A stretch of DNA of 64,000 nucleotides from Promicromonospora umidemergens (GCF_024171995.1 NZ_JAMTCT010000009.1:62001-126000); one strand, 5' to 3'; counted from the stretch's first letter, positions 56,352 to 64,000 are shown. A program made the numbers and translations. Notes: generated by a model from the sequence alone, not told the origin.

Positions 56352-57143
56352 GTGAGCGACACCCGGACCCTTGCAGGCGTGCACCCCGTCGATCTAGGCG
56401 ACGGGGTGCACGCCTTCTTCACGACCGCCACGGGCGGCGTGTCGCCGGCCCCGTGGTCGACGTCGGGCAGCGGCGGCCTGAACCTCGGCCTGAACGTGTC
56501 CGACTCCGCCGAGCGCGTGGCGGTCAACCGTTCCCTGGCCGCCGAGCGGCTCGGCGCGCCCGTCGCCTTCGCCACCCAGGTGCACGGCGACCGCGTGCTC
56601 GAGCTCGGTCCTGCCGAGCGCACCCGGTGGGCAGCCCGCCGGGCACCGGCGTCGGCGGGGGAGGCCGACGCGCTCGTCACCGCCGAGCGCGGCCTTGGCC
56701 TCGGCGTCCTGGTGGCCGACTGCGTGCCGGTCCTCCTTGCCGACCCGGGAGCGCGGGTGGTCGGGGTGGCGCACGCCGGCCGTAACGGTGTGCTGTCCGG
56801 TGTGGTGCACCGCGCCATGGACGCGCTCGTCGCGCGGGGTGCCGACCCCGCGCGGGTGCGCGCCGTCGTGGGGCCGGCGGTCTGCGGACGGTGCTACGAG
56901 GTTCCTGCCACGATGCGCGACGAGGTCGCCGCGGCCGTGCCCGCGACCTTCGCGACCACGAGGGAGGGCACGCCGGGGCTGGACCTGCCGTCCGGGGTGG
57001 TCGCGCAGCTCGCCGCCCGTGGTGTCGAGGCGATGCGCGTCGAGCGCTGCACGCTCGAGGACCCGGACCTGTTCTCGCACCGCCGGGCCAGTGCGGCAGG
57101 TACCACAACAGGACGGCAAGCTGGCATCATCGCGCTCATTTGA
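56352..57143 (+). CDS. pgeF: Peptidoglycan editing factor PgeF (YfiH/laccase-like)
   Basis: Predicted 263 aa. YfiH-type proteins remove wrongly built muropeptide precursors (L-Ser in place of L-Ala) and related proteins act as purine phosphorylases/deaminases. Metal and active-site residues are in FATQVHGDRVLE, LVADCVPVLL and VAHAGRNGVLSGVVH. GTG 56352 stands seven bases after TACTCT (56339-56344), the leaderless pattern seen before other genes here. It lies 37 bases after ftsZ. The usual next gene of this cluster, yggS, is absent. Confidence 0.9.
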   Translation: MSDTRTLAGVHPVDLGDGVHAFFTTATGGVSPAPWSTSGSGGLNLGLNVSDSAERVAVNRSLAAERLGAPVAFATQVHGDRVLELGPAERTRWAARRAPASAGEADALVTAERGLGLGVLVADCVPVLLADPGARVVGVAHAGRNGVLSGVVHRAMDALVARGADPARVRAVVGPAVCGRCYEVPATMRDEVAAAVPATFATTREGTPGLDLPSGVVAQLAARGVEAMRVERCTLEDPDLFSHRRASAAGTTTGRQAGIIALI

Positions 57144-57412
57144 CCGCCACCTGCCCCGTTCCGGTGTCTGCGACACGCCGATAACAACGCTCTGACCTGC
57201 GAAATTACACTGATGTCGTTTTTAGCGAGCAATCGCTGAACAACTTTGGCAAAGTTGTTCGTGGCACGGCGTGTCGCGCTTCCGGGTCGGATTGCGCCGG
57301 GCTACTTTTGTCAAGGCGACCTCGACCAGGGGTCAAGGTCGGACCTGTTGTACGGGCCCGCTGGACACCGAGACAGAAGGACGCGCAGCAGGCGACGAAC
57401 GGAGAAAGAGCG
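57144..57412 (+). promoter_or_regulatory. sepF upstream region with nested dyads
   Basis: 269 bases where many actinobacteria have yggS. Its first half is notably AT-rich. It contains AGCGAGCAATCGCT (57224-57237) and, overlapping by position only one base apart, a perfect hairpin/palindrome with ten-base arms, GAACAACTTT and AAAGTTGTTC (57238-57260, loop GGC). TACTTT (57303-57308) could be a -10. Likely a regulated promoter for sepF. Confidence 0.5.
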
Positions 57413-57883
57413 ATGGCCGGAGCACTTCGCAAGACCATGCTGTATCTGGGCCTCGCCGACGATCAGGGCGAGCAGGAGTACCTCGACGACTACGACGAGG
57501 GCCTGGAGGAAAACGTGGAGGATCACCGGCACGCGCAGGTCACGCCGCTGCACCGCGACGGCGTGCCGCGTGAGGCGCTGTCTTCCTCGGACCTCCGCCG
57601 GATCACGACGGTGCACCCGCGGTCGTACAACGACGCGCGGAGCATCGGCGAGGCCTTCCGCGCCGGAACCCCCGTCATCATGAATCTCTCCGACATGGAC
57701 GACGCCGACGCCAAGCGCCTGGTCGATTTCTCCGCCGGCCTGATCTTCGGTCTGCACGGCTCGATCGAGCGGGTGACCAACAAGGTCTTCCTGCTCTCGC
57801 CCGAGCACGTGGAGATCGCGGCCGAGGAGCAGGTTCCCGCCGAGAAGCCGAACGGACGCGGCGGCTTCTACAACCAGAGCTGA
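57413..57883 (+). CDS. sepF: Z-ring anchor SepF
   Basis: Predicted 156 aa. The N-terminus [18 protein letters not shown] is the amphipathic membrane-binding helix; an acidic linker follows, then the SepF fold (about 62-145) with [53 protein letters not shown] and [10 protein letters not shown]. It tethers FtsZ to the membrane, taking the place of FtsA, which this cluster lacks. ATG 57413 follows GGAGAAAGAG. Confidence 0.96.
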   Translation: MAGALRKTMLYLGLADDQGEQEYLDDYDEGLEENVEDHRHAQVTPLHRDGVPREALSSSDLRRITTVHPRSYNDARSIGEAFRAGTPVIMNLSDMDDADAKRLVDFSAGLIFGLHGSIERVTNKVFLLSPEHVEIAAEEQVPAEKPNGRGGFYNQS

Positions 57884-57906
57884 GCCCGACACATCGGGAC
57901 GATGAC

Positions 57907-57938
57907 TGAGGGGCGGTCGCCGCGGCGGCCGCCCCTCA
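57907..57938 (+). terminator. Terminator of sepF
   Basis: 15-base arms (57907-57921 TGAGGGGCGGTCGCC and 57924-57938, one G-U) with a two-base turn, no U tract. yggT then has its own promoter-like box. Confidence 0.75.
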
Positions 57939-58044
57939 CTCGTGTCCGCGCGCGGGTGTCTCCGTGTGCCGGCCGTCGGACTCGCAGGGCGCACAGCCGG
58001 GCAGTTCGCGCTACTCCCAGCCGGGACAGGTTAGGTTGTTCCTT

Positions 58045-58323
58045 GTGATCTGGGACTTCATCGGCTTCCTCCTGTGGCTCTTCCTGCTGTTCCTCATCGG
58101 ACGGCTCATCTTCGACTGGGTGCAGTTCTTTGCCCGGGACTGGCGGCCTCGTGGTGTGCTGCTCGTGATCGCCGAGGCGATCTACACGGTCACCGACCCG
58201 CCTCTCCGGTTCCTGCGCCGACTGATCCCGCCGTTGCGGCTGGGCCAGGTCCAGCTGGACCTGGCGTTCATCGTCCTGTTCTTCGGCGTCTCGCTGCTCT
58301 CGTCACTGGTCGGTCAGCTCTAG
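58045..58323 (+). CDS. YggT family membrane protein
   Basis: Predicted 92 aa with two membrane helices (about 3-22 and 70-90) and between them a YAIAEAIYTVTDPPLRFLRRLIPPLRLG-type loop, the conserved YggT pattern. Function is not firmly known; the family is linked to osmotic stress and to cell division through this conserved place after sepF. GTG 58045 is seven bases after TAGGTT (58032-58037), the leaderless pattern, with no ribosome site. A longer frame reaches 57964 but extends through that box. Confidence 0.88.
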   Translation: MIWDFIGFLLWLFLLFLIGRLIFDWVQFFARDWRPRGVLLVIAEAIYTVTDPPLRFLRRLIPPLRLGQVQLDLAFIVLFFGVSLLSSLVGQL

Positions 58324-58588
58324 TGCGGACCGGTCACGTGCTGAATCTGTGCTGGTTCGATGCGTGCCTGGTCGGCGGCAGGTGGCGAGGTCCGCGGAAA
58401 CATTGACCGATGCATGGATACGGCCTGGGGTGACACGGCACACTCTGTGAGGAAATCGTGCCCGGGGGTGCTCCCGGTGTCCCGCGCCGATGTCGTCCGC
58501 TACCGTGGGCTTCGGCGGAGGGCGCGCGGCTTGGCAGCGCCGGCGTCCGTGTTCTGCGTTCCTACGTTCTAACTTTCGAGGTGACACG

Positions 58589-59233
58589 ATGGCACTGCTT
58601 ACTGCAGAGGACATCCTCAACAAGAAGTTCTCCGCGACGAAGTTCCGCGAAGGCTACGACGTCGAGGAGGTCGACGACTTCCTCGACGAGGTCGTGCGGA
58701 CCCTGACCAACGTCCAGGAGGAGAACGAGGGCCTCCGGCAGAAGGTCGCGGCCGCCGAGCGGCGGATCGCCGAGCTCTCGCGCAACGACGCTGCCAGCCC
58801 GGCCCGCGCTCAGTCTGCGCCCGTCGCCGCGCCGGTCATGCCGGCGGGCCCTGCTGCAGGGCTCAAGGGGAACGGTCCGGAGCCGGAGTCCGCGACAGGA
58901 ATGCTCCAGCTGGCGCAGAAGCTGCACGACGACTACGTGCGCTCGGGCCAGGAGGAGGGCGACCGCCTCATCACGGAGGCCAAGACCGAGGGCGCGCGCA
59001 TCGTGCGCGACGCCGAGGAGGCCTCGCACCGCACGCTCTCCCAGCTCGAGCAGGAGCGCTCGCTCCTCGAGCGCAAGATCGACGAGCTGCGCGTCTTCGA
59101 GCGTGACTACCGCACGCGTCTGAAGAGCTTCCTGCAGAACCTGCTGGGTGACCTCGACGCGCGCGGCTCGGCTCTGCCGCCGCAGAACAGCCAGCGGTCA
59201 GGCCGTCCGGCCGAGATGGCCCAGGGCATCTGA
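58589..59233 (+). CDS. divIVA: Polar growth protein DivIVA/Wag31
   Basis: Predicted 214 aa. The N-terminal membrane-curvature domain begins LLTAEDILNKKFSATKFREGYDVEEVDDFLDEVV (residues 2-35), followed by a coiled coil, an Ala/Pro-rich linker (about 72-100) and a second long coiled coil (about 105-190) with LERKIDELRVFERDYRTRLK. It marks cell poles and organises apical wall synthesis. ATG 58589 follows CGAGGTGA. The 265-base upstream gap holds no gene; it has a TTGACC but no clear paired -10. Confidence 0.95.
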   Translation: MALLTAEDILNKKFSATKFREGYDVEEVDDFLDEVVRTLTNVQEENEGLRQKVAAAERRIAELSRNDAASPARAQSAPVAAPVMPAGPAAGLKGNGPEPESATGMLQLAQKLHDDYVRSGQEEGDRLITEAKTEGARIVRDAEEASHRTLSQLEQERSLLERKIDELRVFERDYRTRLKSFLQNLLGDLDARGSALPPQNSQRSGRPAEMAQGI

Positions 59234-59300
59234 CAGCAGCACTCGTCGAGCGAGGCGGCCGGGCGTCCCCACCTCACGCCCGGCCGCCGCGCGCGATGCG

Positions 59301-59356
59301 CCAGACGCACCCATGATTGGGGCACGCCACGTCGGCGTGCCCCGTTGTGCGTCTGG
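59301..59356 (+). terminator. Two-tier hairpin after divIVA
   Basis: Outer arms CCAGACGCAC (59301-59310) and GTGCGTCTGG (59347-59356) enclose an inner hairpin GGGGCACGCC (59319-59328) / GGCGTGCCCC (59334-59343). All 20 pairs are perfect; the tiers are divided by an internal loop of eight and three bases. No U tract follows. Confidence 0.75.
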
Positions 59357-59414
59357 CTGCTTGTGCTTACGCTTCGTGCACTTGACCACCGGGGGCGACC
59401 GTGAAGGGGAATTC

Positions 59415-59882
59415 ATGACCAAGATCTCGACTGCGACGCGAGCCGCGATCAAGCAAGAGTTCCCGAACCTGACGCGTGACGTGAAGAAGTTTCCCGTCCG
59501 TGAAGGCGAAGAACCTTGGACGGCGCGTGAGGCCGAAGAGCTGGCCGCGCTCCTCCTCGAAGACAAGGAGCGCCTGGAACGCGAGCTGGAGACGGCGGAC
59601 CGCGAGCTGTCCGACCTGTTGCGGAACTCCGGCGACGGCGCCGGCGACGACCAGGCCGACTACGGCTCGAGCGCCCTGGAGCGCGAGCAGGAGCTCACGC
59701 TCGTCAACAACATGCGTGACCTGCTGGACCAGACCAACCACGCGCTCGACCGTATCCGGAAGGGTACGTACGCCACGTGCGAGGTCACGGACCTGCCGAT
59801 CGGCAAGGCACGGCTCCAGGCCTTCCCGCGGGCCACGCTGTCGGTCGAGGCCAAGGCGCGCGAGGAGCGTCGCGGGGCCTGA
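59415..59882 (+). CDS. DksA/TraR-like protein without zinc-binding cysteines
   Basis: Predicted 155 aa. The coiled-coil part (LLEDKERLERELETADRELSDLL) and DQTNHALDRIRKGTYATCEV, TDLPIGKARLQAFPRATLSV show the DksA/TraR plan in which a C-terminal globule normally carries a four-cysteine zinc site. Here only the first Cys (in YATC) remains; the other three positions are T, V-E-A and K-type residues. It may still bind the RNA polymerase secondary channel, or be a structural relative. ATG 59415 follows GAAGGGGAATTC. A weak hairpin terminator follows. Confidence 0.8.
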   Translation: MTKISTATRAAIKQEFPNLTRDVKKFPVREGEEPWTAREAEELAALLLEDKERLERELETADRELSDLLRNSGDGAGDDQADYGSSALEREQELTLVNNMRDLLDQTNHALDRIRKGTYATCEVTDLPIGKARLQAFPRATLSVEAKAREERRGA

Positions 59883-59928
59883 GTCCGTTGGCCACGGCGG
59901 TGGAGAGGCTCGTGATCGGGTCGCGTCC

Positions 59929-59950
59929 TGACCGGCGTCGTCGCCGGTCA
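59929..59950 (+). terminator. Terminator of the dksA-like gene
   Basis: TGACCGGCG (59929-59937), loop TCGT, CGCCGGTCA (59942-59950); nine perfect pairs, 46 bases after the stop codon. Confidence 0.7.
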
Positions 59951-59966
59951 TAGACAAGCTTCGGCA

Positions 59967-60045
59967 GATAGCGCACAGGTCCATCACTCGGTTCGACCAG
60001 GTCGTCCAGACCAGTTCGAGCCGAGTGGTGGACCTGTGCGCTATC
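59967..60045. repeat. Large inverted repeat, 30-bp arms
   Basis: Arms 59967-59996 and 60016-60045 pair over 30 bases with two positions that differ (both G-U tolerant in RNA); the core of each is GCGCACAGGTCC / GGACCTGTGCGC. The 19-base loop itself can fold (GGTC/GACC), and outside the arms GGCAGA/TCTGC extends the stem after a three-base bulge. Too long for an ordinary terminator in this region. Confidence 0.8.
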
Positions 60046-60338
60046 GCTCTGCGTACGGGCTGACGTCTGCCCGGACGGCCGGGCTGGTAGCGCGTGCGCG
60101 GCAGGCCCACCAAGCCAGGCCCGCGAGCGATCGATCGAGCTTCCGGATGCCGTTCGGACGCCCGGTCACAGTGGCGAAGACAAGCGACCCGAATTCCCGA
60201 TATCAACCCTGTGATGTCCGGCTTACGGGTATTCCTACCGCAATAGTGTGGGGTTCGGTCCTGGAATGTCTGATTCCCGTGCCTCTGCCCCTGCCACGTT
60301 CCGATTGACAGGGTGAATCTCCCGTCAGATGCTCATCC

Positions 60339-60366
60339 AGGTGAAACACACATGTGTGGTTCACCT
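60339..60366. promoter_or_regulatory. 28-bp palindrome, probable operator
   Basis: A 14-base arm AGGTGAAACACACA and its near-perfect reverse complement TGTGTGGTTCACCT meet without a spacer; 13 of 14 positions match. It ends 35 bases before the start of the His/Asp-rich exported protein. The size and symmetry suit a dimeric or paired-dimer repressor. It does not match the Zur or Fur consensus known to me. Confidence 0.7.
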
Positions 60367-60400
60367 CAATTCCGACTGAGTTATTCGAGGGGGAAACACA

Positions 60401-60820
60401 ATGATCCGAGGATTCCGTGCAGCCTGCCGTGCAGGGGCAGCCGTGGTTGTGTCGGCCGGTATGGTCGTCGCTGCGGCATCGGGTGCGAGCGCGCTGGGCG
60501 AGACGCCCGAGCTGCTCGACACGATCGACGCTACCAGCGTGACGGAGACGGTCCACAGCGCGACCGACGTGCTCGGCACCACGACCACCCCGGTGCTCAC
60601 CACCGGCGGCTACGGCGACGACTGGGACCACGGCCACGGCCACGGTGACAAGGACCGCCACGGCCACCACGGTGACGACACGGACGTCGACGTCGACTAC
60701 GACGAGGACCGGGTCGGCGACGAGTCGATCAACGTCCTGAACGACGTCGAGGTCGAGGTTCTGAGCGACATCCTGAGTGGCATCCTGAACGAGAACTGCC
60801 TCGTCGTCGCCTGCAACTGA
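60401..60820 (+). CDS. Small exported His/Asp-rich protein
   Basis: Predicted 139 aa, not recognised. A clear signal peptide (about 1-32, CRAGAAVVVSAGMVVAAASG, then ASA-LGE) is followed by a Thr-rich part, then a stretch very rich in Asp, His and Gly (DDWDHGHGHGDKDRHGHHGD) and a run of Asp/Val pairs. The C-terminus is a hydrophobic amphipathic segment with two cysteines (VLSDILSGILNENCLVVACN). The His/Asp tract suggests binding of zinc, nickel, copper or calcium outside the cell; this is inference from composition. ATG 60401 follows GAGGGGGAAACACA. It is monocistronic between a palindrome and a strong terminator. Confidence 0.7.
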   Translation: MIRGFRAACRAGAAVVVSAGMVVAAASGASALGETPELLDTIDATSVTETVHSATDVLGTTTTPVLTTGGYGDDWDHGHGHGDKDRHGHHGDDTDVDVDYDEDRVGDESINVLNDVEVEVLSDILSGILNENCLVVACN

Positions 60821-60875
60821 CTCATTCGTCAGTTGACTGCCGTCGTGCGGTGACACGAAGGTAATGTTGCATCAG

Positions 60876-60913
60876 GTGGGGCCCTTTCCCGGATCTTCGG
60901 GAAAGGGCCCCAC
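60876..60913 (+). terminator. Terminator of the His/Asp-rich protein gene
   Basis: Perfect 16-base arms (60876-60891 GTGGGGCCCTTTCCCG and 60898-60913) with a six-base loop GATCTT, 56 bases after the stop codon. Confidence 0.85.
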
Positions 60914-61059
60914 TGCTCTGTCTGGCCATATCGCTTTTTGATCAAGAATCAGTTGCCGAACGTTGCCAATCCCGCCGGTGGCGCGGACGTGGCCGCCCAG
61001 ACGTCCGGCCACCGGGCGTGCGGACCCGGTACCGCCCGCGGCATGGGAGACTTTTCCTG

Positions 61060-61686
61060 ATGTCTACTCCCGCTGAACCTTCCGCCGTGGCCGGCGGCGA
61101 GACGGATCCCGCAGCAGCCACGCCCCCGCCCTCGGGCAGCCGTGTGCTGATCATCTGGACCGCTGTGCTCGCGGCCGTCGTCCTGGCCGCCGACCAGCTG
61201 ACCAAGTGGTGGGCCGAGTCCGCGCTGGTCGCGAACGCGCCCACCATCCCGGTCCTGGGCGACCTGCTCGGGATCCGGCTGATCTACAACCCAGGAGCGG
61301 CGCTGTCGATCGCCTCGGGCTACACGTGGATCCTGACTATCGTCGTGACCGTCGTCGTGGTGTTCATCGTCCGGGCGATCGGGCGGATCGGGTCGCGCGG
61401 CTGGGCGGTCGCGCTCGGCCTGCTGCTCGGCGGCGCCCTCGGGAACCTCGTGGACCGCCTGGCGCGGGAGCCCGGGTTCGCGCGCGGCCATGTCGTGGAC
61501 TTCATCGACTACGCGGGCTTCTTCGTCGGCAACGTCGCCGACATCGCCGTCGTCTCCGCCGCGGTGCTGATCGCATGGATGTCGTTGCGGGGGATCGGCC
61601 TCGACGGCAAGCGGCACACGGACGAAGAGCCGGCCGACAAGGTGGACGACGACTCGCCCCGCGGCGACCAGGGCGACCCTGCCTGA
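61060..61686 (+). CDS. lspA: Lipoprotein signal peptidase LspA
   Basis: Predicted 208-aa aspartic membrane protease that removes signal peptides from lipoproteins after lipid transfer; the ABC receptor lipoprotein in this window would be a client. Four membrane helices; catalytic aspartates D132 in [13 protein letters not shown] and D161 in GNVADIAVV. The [15 protein letters not shown] loop is typical. An N-terminal hydrophilic extension of about 35 residues and an acidic C-terminal tail are additions to the E. coli form. ATG 61060 follows GGGAGA. The stop overlaps rluD's ATG. Confidence 0.95.
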   Translation: MSTPAEPSAVAGGETDPAAATPPPSGSRVLIIWTAVLAAVVLAADQLTKWWAESALVANAPTIPVLGDLLGIRLIYNPGAALSIASGYTWILTIVVTVVVVFIVRAIGRIGSRGWAVALGLLLGGALGNLVDRLAREPGFARGHVVDFIDYAGFFVGNVADIAVVSAAVLIAWMSLRGIGLDGKRHTDEEPADKVDDDSPRGDQGDPA

Positions 61687-62615
61687 TGGCCCTACGGACG
61701 CTGCCCGTCCCCGACGGGCTCGCGGGCGACCGCGTCGATGCCGCGCTGGCCCGCATGCTGGGCCTCTCCAGGACCCGGGCGGCGGAGCTCGCCGAAGCCG
61801 GTGCCGTGCACCTCGACGGGCGCCAGGTGGGCAAGTCGGACCGCGTGCTCCCCGGTGGCTGGCTCGAGGTGGACATGCCGGAGGAGCGGCCCGCCGTCGA
61901 GGTGGTGCCGGAGCCGGTACCCGGCATGGGCATCGTGTACGACGACGACGACCTGGTCGTGATCGACAAACCGGTCGGCGTGGCGGCGCACCCCTCACCG
62001 GGCTGGACCGGCCCGACCGTGGTGGGCGCGCTGGTGGCGGCGGGCTACCGCGTGTCGACGTCGGGCGCTGCCGAACGCCAGGGCATCGTGCACCGCCTCG
62101 ACGTCGGGACGTCAGGGCTGATGGTCGTGGCGAAGTCGGAGCTCGCGTACACCGGGCTCAAGCGTGCCTTCAAGGAGCGCACCGTCGACAAGATCTACCA
62201 CGCGCTCGCCCAGGGCCACCCCGACCCGACGTCGGGCACCGTCGACGCGCCCATCGGCAGGCACCCGAGCTCGGACTGGAAGTTCGCGGTGGTCTCGGAC
62301 GGCAAGCCGTCGGTGACGCACTACGAGACGTTGGAGATGCTGTCGGCGGCCTCCCTGCTGGAGGTGCGCCTCGAGACCGGGCGGACCCACCAGATCCGGG
62401 TGCACCTCGCCGCGCTGCGCCACCCGCTCGTCGGCGACCTGACCTATGGCGCGGACCCTGTGCTGGCCTCCAAGGTCGGGCTGACGCGACAGTGGCTGCA
62501 CGCGCACCGGCTCGGCTTCGAGCACCCGACGACGGGGCGGCGGGTCGAGGTCGAGTCCGACTACCCGGCCGATCTGGAGGCGGCTCTCGAAGTCGTGCGG
62601 GGCGCGTACCGGTGA
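61686..62615 (+). CDS. rluD: RluA-family pseudouridine synthase, RluD-like
   Basis: Predicted 309 aa. An S4 RNA-binding domain (about 15-75, [25 protein letters not shown]) precedes the synthase domain with the catalytic Asp in [19 protein letters not shown] and the [10 protein letters not shown] motif. It converts uridines to pseudouridine in 23S rRNA; RluD-like members act on helix 69. Directly coupled to lspA, an arrangement common to many bacteria. Confidence 0.94.
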   Translation: MALRTLPVPDGLAGDRVDAALARMLGLSRTRAAELAEAGAVHLDGRQVGKSDRVLPGGWLEVDMPEERPAVEVVPEPVPGMGIVYDDDDLVVIDKPVGVAAHPSPGWTGPTVVGALVAAGYRVSTSGAAERQGIVHRLDVGTSGLMVVAKSELAYTGLKRAFKERTVDKIYHALAQGHPDPTSGTVDAPIGRHPSSDWKFAVVSDGKPSVTHYETLEMLSAASLLEVRLETGRTHQIRVHLAALRHPLVGDLTYGADPVLASKVGLTRQWLHAHRLGFEHPTTGRRVEVESDYPADLEAALEVVRGAYR

Positions 62616-62664
62616 TGTGACCTTCTGCTCGGCGTTGCTGGGCAGGAGTGTCGGTGACCGCTCT

Positions 62665-62680
62665 TAGACTCGTGGGCATG
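62665..62680 (+). promoter_or_regulatory. Leaderless-type promoter of dnaE
   Basis: TAGACT (62665-62670), seven bases, ATG 62678. No ribosome site occurs in the spacer CGTGGGC. No clear -35 hexamer. Confidence 0.5.
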
Positions 62681-64000
62681 CCGACCGCCACCGCTTCGAA
62701 GAGCGACGACTTCGTCCATCTCCACGTCCACACCGAGTTCTCGATGCTGGACGGCGCGGCGCGGATCGGCGACCTCATGGAGGAGGTCGGGCGGCAGGGG
62801 CAGAGCGCCATCGCGACGACCGACCATGGGTATCTGTTCGGTGCGCACGAGTTCTGGGCACAGGCGCAGAAGGCGGGCATCAAGCCGATCATCGGCATCG
62901 AGGCCTACGTCACGCCCGGCACCAGCCGGTTCGACCAGACCCGGGTGCGGTATGGCGAGGCGGGCCAGGAGTCCGACGACGTCTCGGCGCGTGGTGCGTA
63001 CACCCACATGACGCTGCTGAGCAAGAACAACACCGGCATGCACAACCTGTTCCGGGCGTCGTCGCTGGCCTCCCTGGAGGGCCAGATGGGCAAGTGGCCC
63101 CGCATGGACCGGGACCTGCTGGAGCGGTACTCCGAGGGGCTCATCGCGACGACCGGCTGCCCGTCGAGCGAGATCCAGGTGCGGCTCCGGCTGGGCCAGT
63201 GGGACGAGGCGGTCCGGCAGGCGGGCGAGCTGCAGGAGATCTTCGGCAAGGAGAACTACTTCGTCGAGCTGATGGACCACGGGCTCGACATCGAGACCCG
63301 GGTGACCAAGCAGCTGATCGAGCTGAGCAAGACGATCGGTGCGCCGCTGGTGGCCACCAACGACCTGCACTACGTGCGGGAGGAGGACGCGACCAGCCAG
63401 GAGGCGCTGCTCGCGATCAACTCCGGGTCCACCCTGGACGACCCGAACCGCTTCCGGTTCGGCGGGACGGGCTACTACGTGAAGTCGGCCGCCGAGATGC
63501 GGAAGGTCTTCAAGGAGCTTCCCGAGGCGTGCGACAACACGCTGCTCATCGCCGAGCAGTGCGAGGTCTCGTTCAACACGTCGGCCAACTACATGCCACG
63601 GTTCCCCGTCCCCGAGGGGGAGGACGAGATCTCGTGGTTCATCAAGGAGGTCGAGGCAGGGCTGCTCCGCCGGTATCCGAACGGGTACTCGGACGCGGTG
63701 CGCACGCAGGCCGACTACGAGGTCGGGGTCATCATCCAGATGGGCTTCCCTGGGTACTTCCTCGTGGTCGCCGACTTCATCAACTGGTCCAAGCAGCAGG
63801 GCATCCGCGTGGGGCCTGGGCGCGGGTCGGCCGCCGGGTCGATGGTGTCCTACCTGATGGGCATCACCGAGCTGGACCCGCTGGTGCACGGCCTCATCTT
63901 CGAGCGCTTCCTCAACCCTGAGCGCGTCTCCATGCCCGACGTCGACGTGGACTTCGACGAGCGTCGGCGCGGTGAGGCCATCCGGTACGTCACGGAGAAG
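62678..64000 (+). CDS. dnaE: DNA polymerase III alpha subunit, 5' part
   Basis: First 441 codons of the replicative polymerase; the gene runs out of the window. The PHP domain starts FVHLHVHTEFSMLDGAARI (residues 12-30) with TTDHGYLFGAHEFW and ATNDLHYV; the palm begins with GPGRGSAAGSMVSYLMGIT and the first acidic catalytic motif P-D421-V-D423-V-D425-F. The PHP metal-binding histidines look complete (HLHVH, DHG), suggesting active proofreading as in mycobacterial DnaE1. The third catalytic Asp lies beyond the edge. ATG 62678 fits the upstream TAGACT box. Confidence 0.95.
   Translation, partial: MPTATASKSDDFVHLHVHTEFSMLDGAARIGDLMEEVGRQGQSAIATTDHGYLFGAHEFWAQAQKAGIKPIIGIEAYVTPGTSRFDQTRVRYGEAGQESDDVSARGAYTHMTLLSKNNTGMHNLFRASSLASLEGQMGKWPRMDRDLLERYSEGLIATTGCPSSEIQVRLRLGQWDEAVRQAGELQEIFGKENYFVELMDHGLDIETRVTKQLIELSKTIGAPLVATNDLHYVREEDATSQEALLAINSGSTLDDPNRFRFGGTGYYVKSAAEMRKVFKELPEACDNTLLIAEQCEVSFNTSANYMPRFPVPEGEDEISWFIKEVEAGLLRRYPNGYSDAVRTQADYEVGVIIQMGFPGYFLVVADFINWSKQQGIRVGPGRGSAAGSMVSYLMGITELDPLVHGLIFERFLNPERVSMPDVDVDFDERRRGEAIRYVTEK

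Larger units (their letters stand above)
59883..60400. other. Intergenic region with hairpin, large inverted repeat and palindrome
   Basis: 518 bases without a convincing gene. In order: a TGACCGGCG/CGCCGGTCA terminator hairpin (59929-59950), a large inverted repeat (59967-60045), about 250 bases in which nothing was recognised apart from a TTGACA at 60305-60310, and a 28-base palindrome (60339-60366). The short frame at 60036-60308 has no ribosome site and no recognisable family. Confidence 0.7.

Noticed and set aside
59148-59414. Longer form of the DksA-like protein starting at 59148
   Set aside because: It would read through the divIVA hairpin, and the ribosome site and family start support ATG 59415.
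60036-60308. 90-codon gene in the intergenic region
   Set aside because: It starts inside the inverted repeat, has no ribosome site and shows no family or signal peptide.

Overview
The window is a GC-rich chromosomal segment of an actinobacterium. The single most diagnostic stretch is a complete actinobacterial division and cell-wall (dcw) cluster (mraZ-rsmH-ftsL-ftsI ... murE-murF-mraY-murD-ftsW-murG-murC-ftsQ-ftsZ-pgeF-sepF-yggT-divIVA, no ftsA). The substrate-selecting loop of MurE reads DDDPH instead of the DNPR of meso-DAP enzymes, which points to L-Lys or L-Orn peptidoglycan. Together with secreted arabinan-type glycosidases this suggests Micrococcales, most likely the Promicromonosporaceae/Cellulomonadaceae neighbourhood. 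This placement is inferred from gene content, not from any search.

Region by region. 1-7327: an extracellular polysaccharide locus on the + strand with a truncated discoidin/Ig-like protein, a Tat-exported GH127 beta-L-arabinofuranosidase, a second discoidin/Ig-like secreted protein, a small WxL-like secreted protein and a membrane-anchored DUF916-type (WxL-interacting) protein, with a 22-bp-stem hairpin between the last two. 7458-9394: gluconate permease and gluconokinase. 9417-12082: an unusual cytochrome P450 divergent from a PAPS-type sulfotransferase. 12180-15757: SerA (E. coli-like short form) and the RNA polymerase recycling helicase HelD, - strand. 15879-19420: a three-gene signalling module (receiver-PP2C phosphatase, histidine kinase, stand-alone receiver). 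19587-24462: a PAC2 protein, a cold-shock protein, a spermidine-synthase-like protein, an SOS-controlled HEPN/Pol IV pair and a DUF3040 membrane protein. 24643-29317 (- strand): MoxR ATPase, DUF58 and transglutaminase (TgpA-like) operon, divergent from mraZ.

29720-59233: the dcw cluster, interrupted between ftsI and murE by about 10 kb of accessory DNA: a TetR regulator, a cytoplasmic GH3 beta-glucosidase with a PA14 domain, a five-gene Opp/Dpp-type ABC importer that probably brings in oligosaccharides, and a toxin-antitoxin pair whose toxin appears to have lost its middle. murE downstream of the insertion carries what looks like its own leaderless promoter. 59415-64000: a DksA-like protein without zinc cysteines, a 0.5-kb intergenic region with a large inverted repeat, a His/Asp-rich exported protein behind a 28-bp palindrome, lspA, rluD and the first 441 codons of dnaE.

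Functionally, cell-wall precursor synthesis (murE-murC, mraY, murG), septal synthesis (ftsW, ftsI, ftsQ, ftsL), the Z ring (ftsZ, sepF), polar growth (divIVA) and wall-associated maintenance (pgeF, lspA) are linked, and carbohydrate capture is represented by two loci: an extracellular one at the left edge and an uptake-plus-intracellular-hydrolysis one inside dcw. Several genes share one promoter pattern, TANNNT followed by 6-7 bases and then directly the start codon, suggesting that leaderless transcripts are common here. All annotation is from reading the sequence and family knowledge; no database search was possible.
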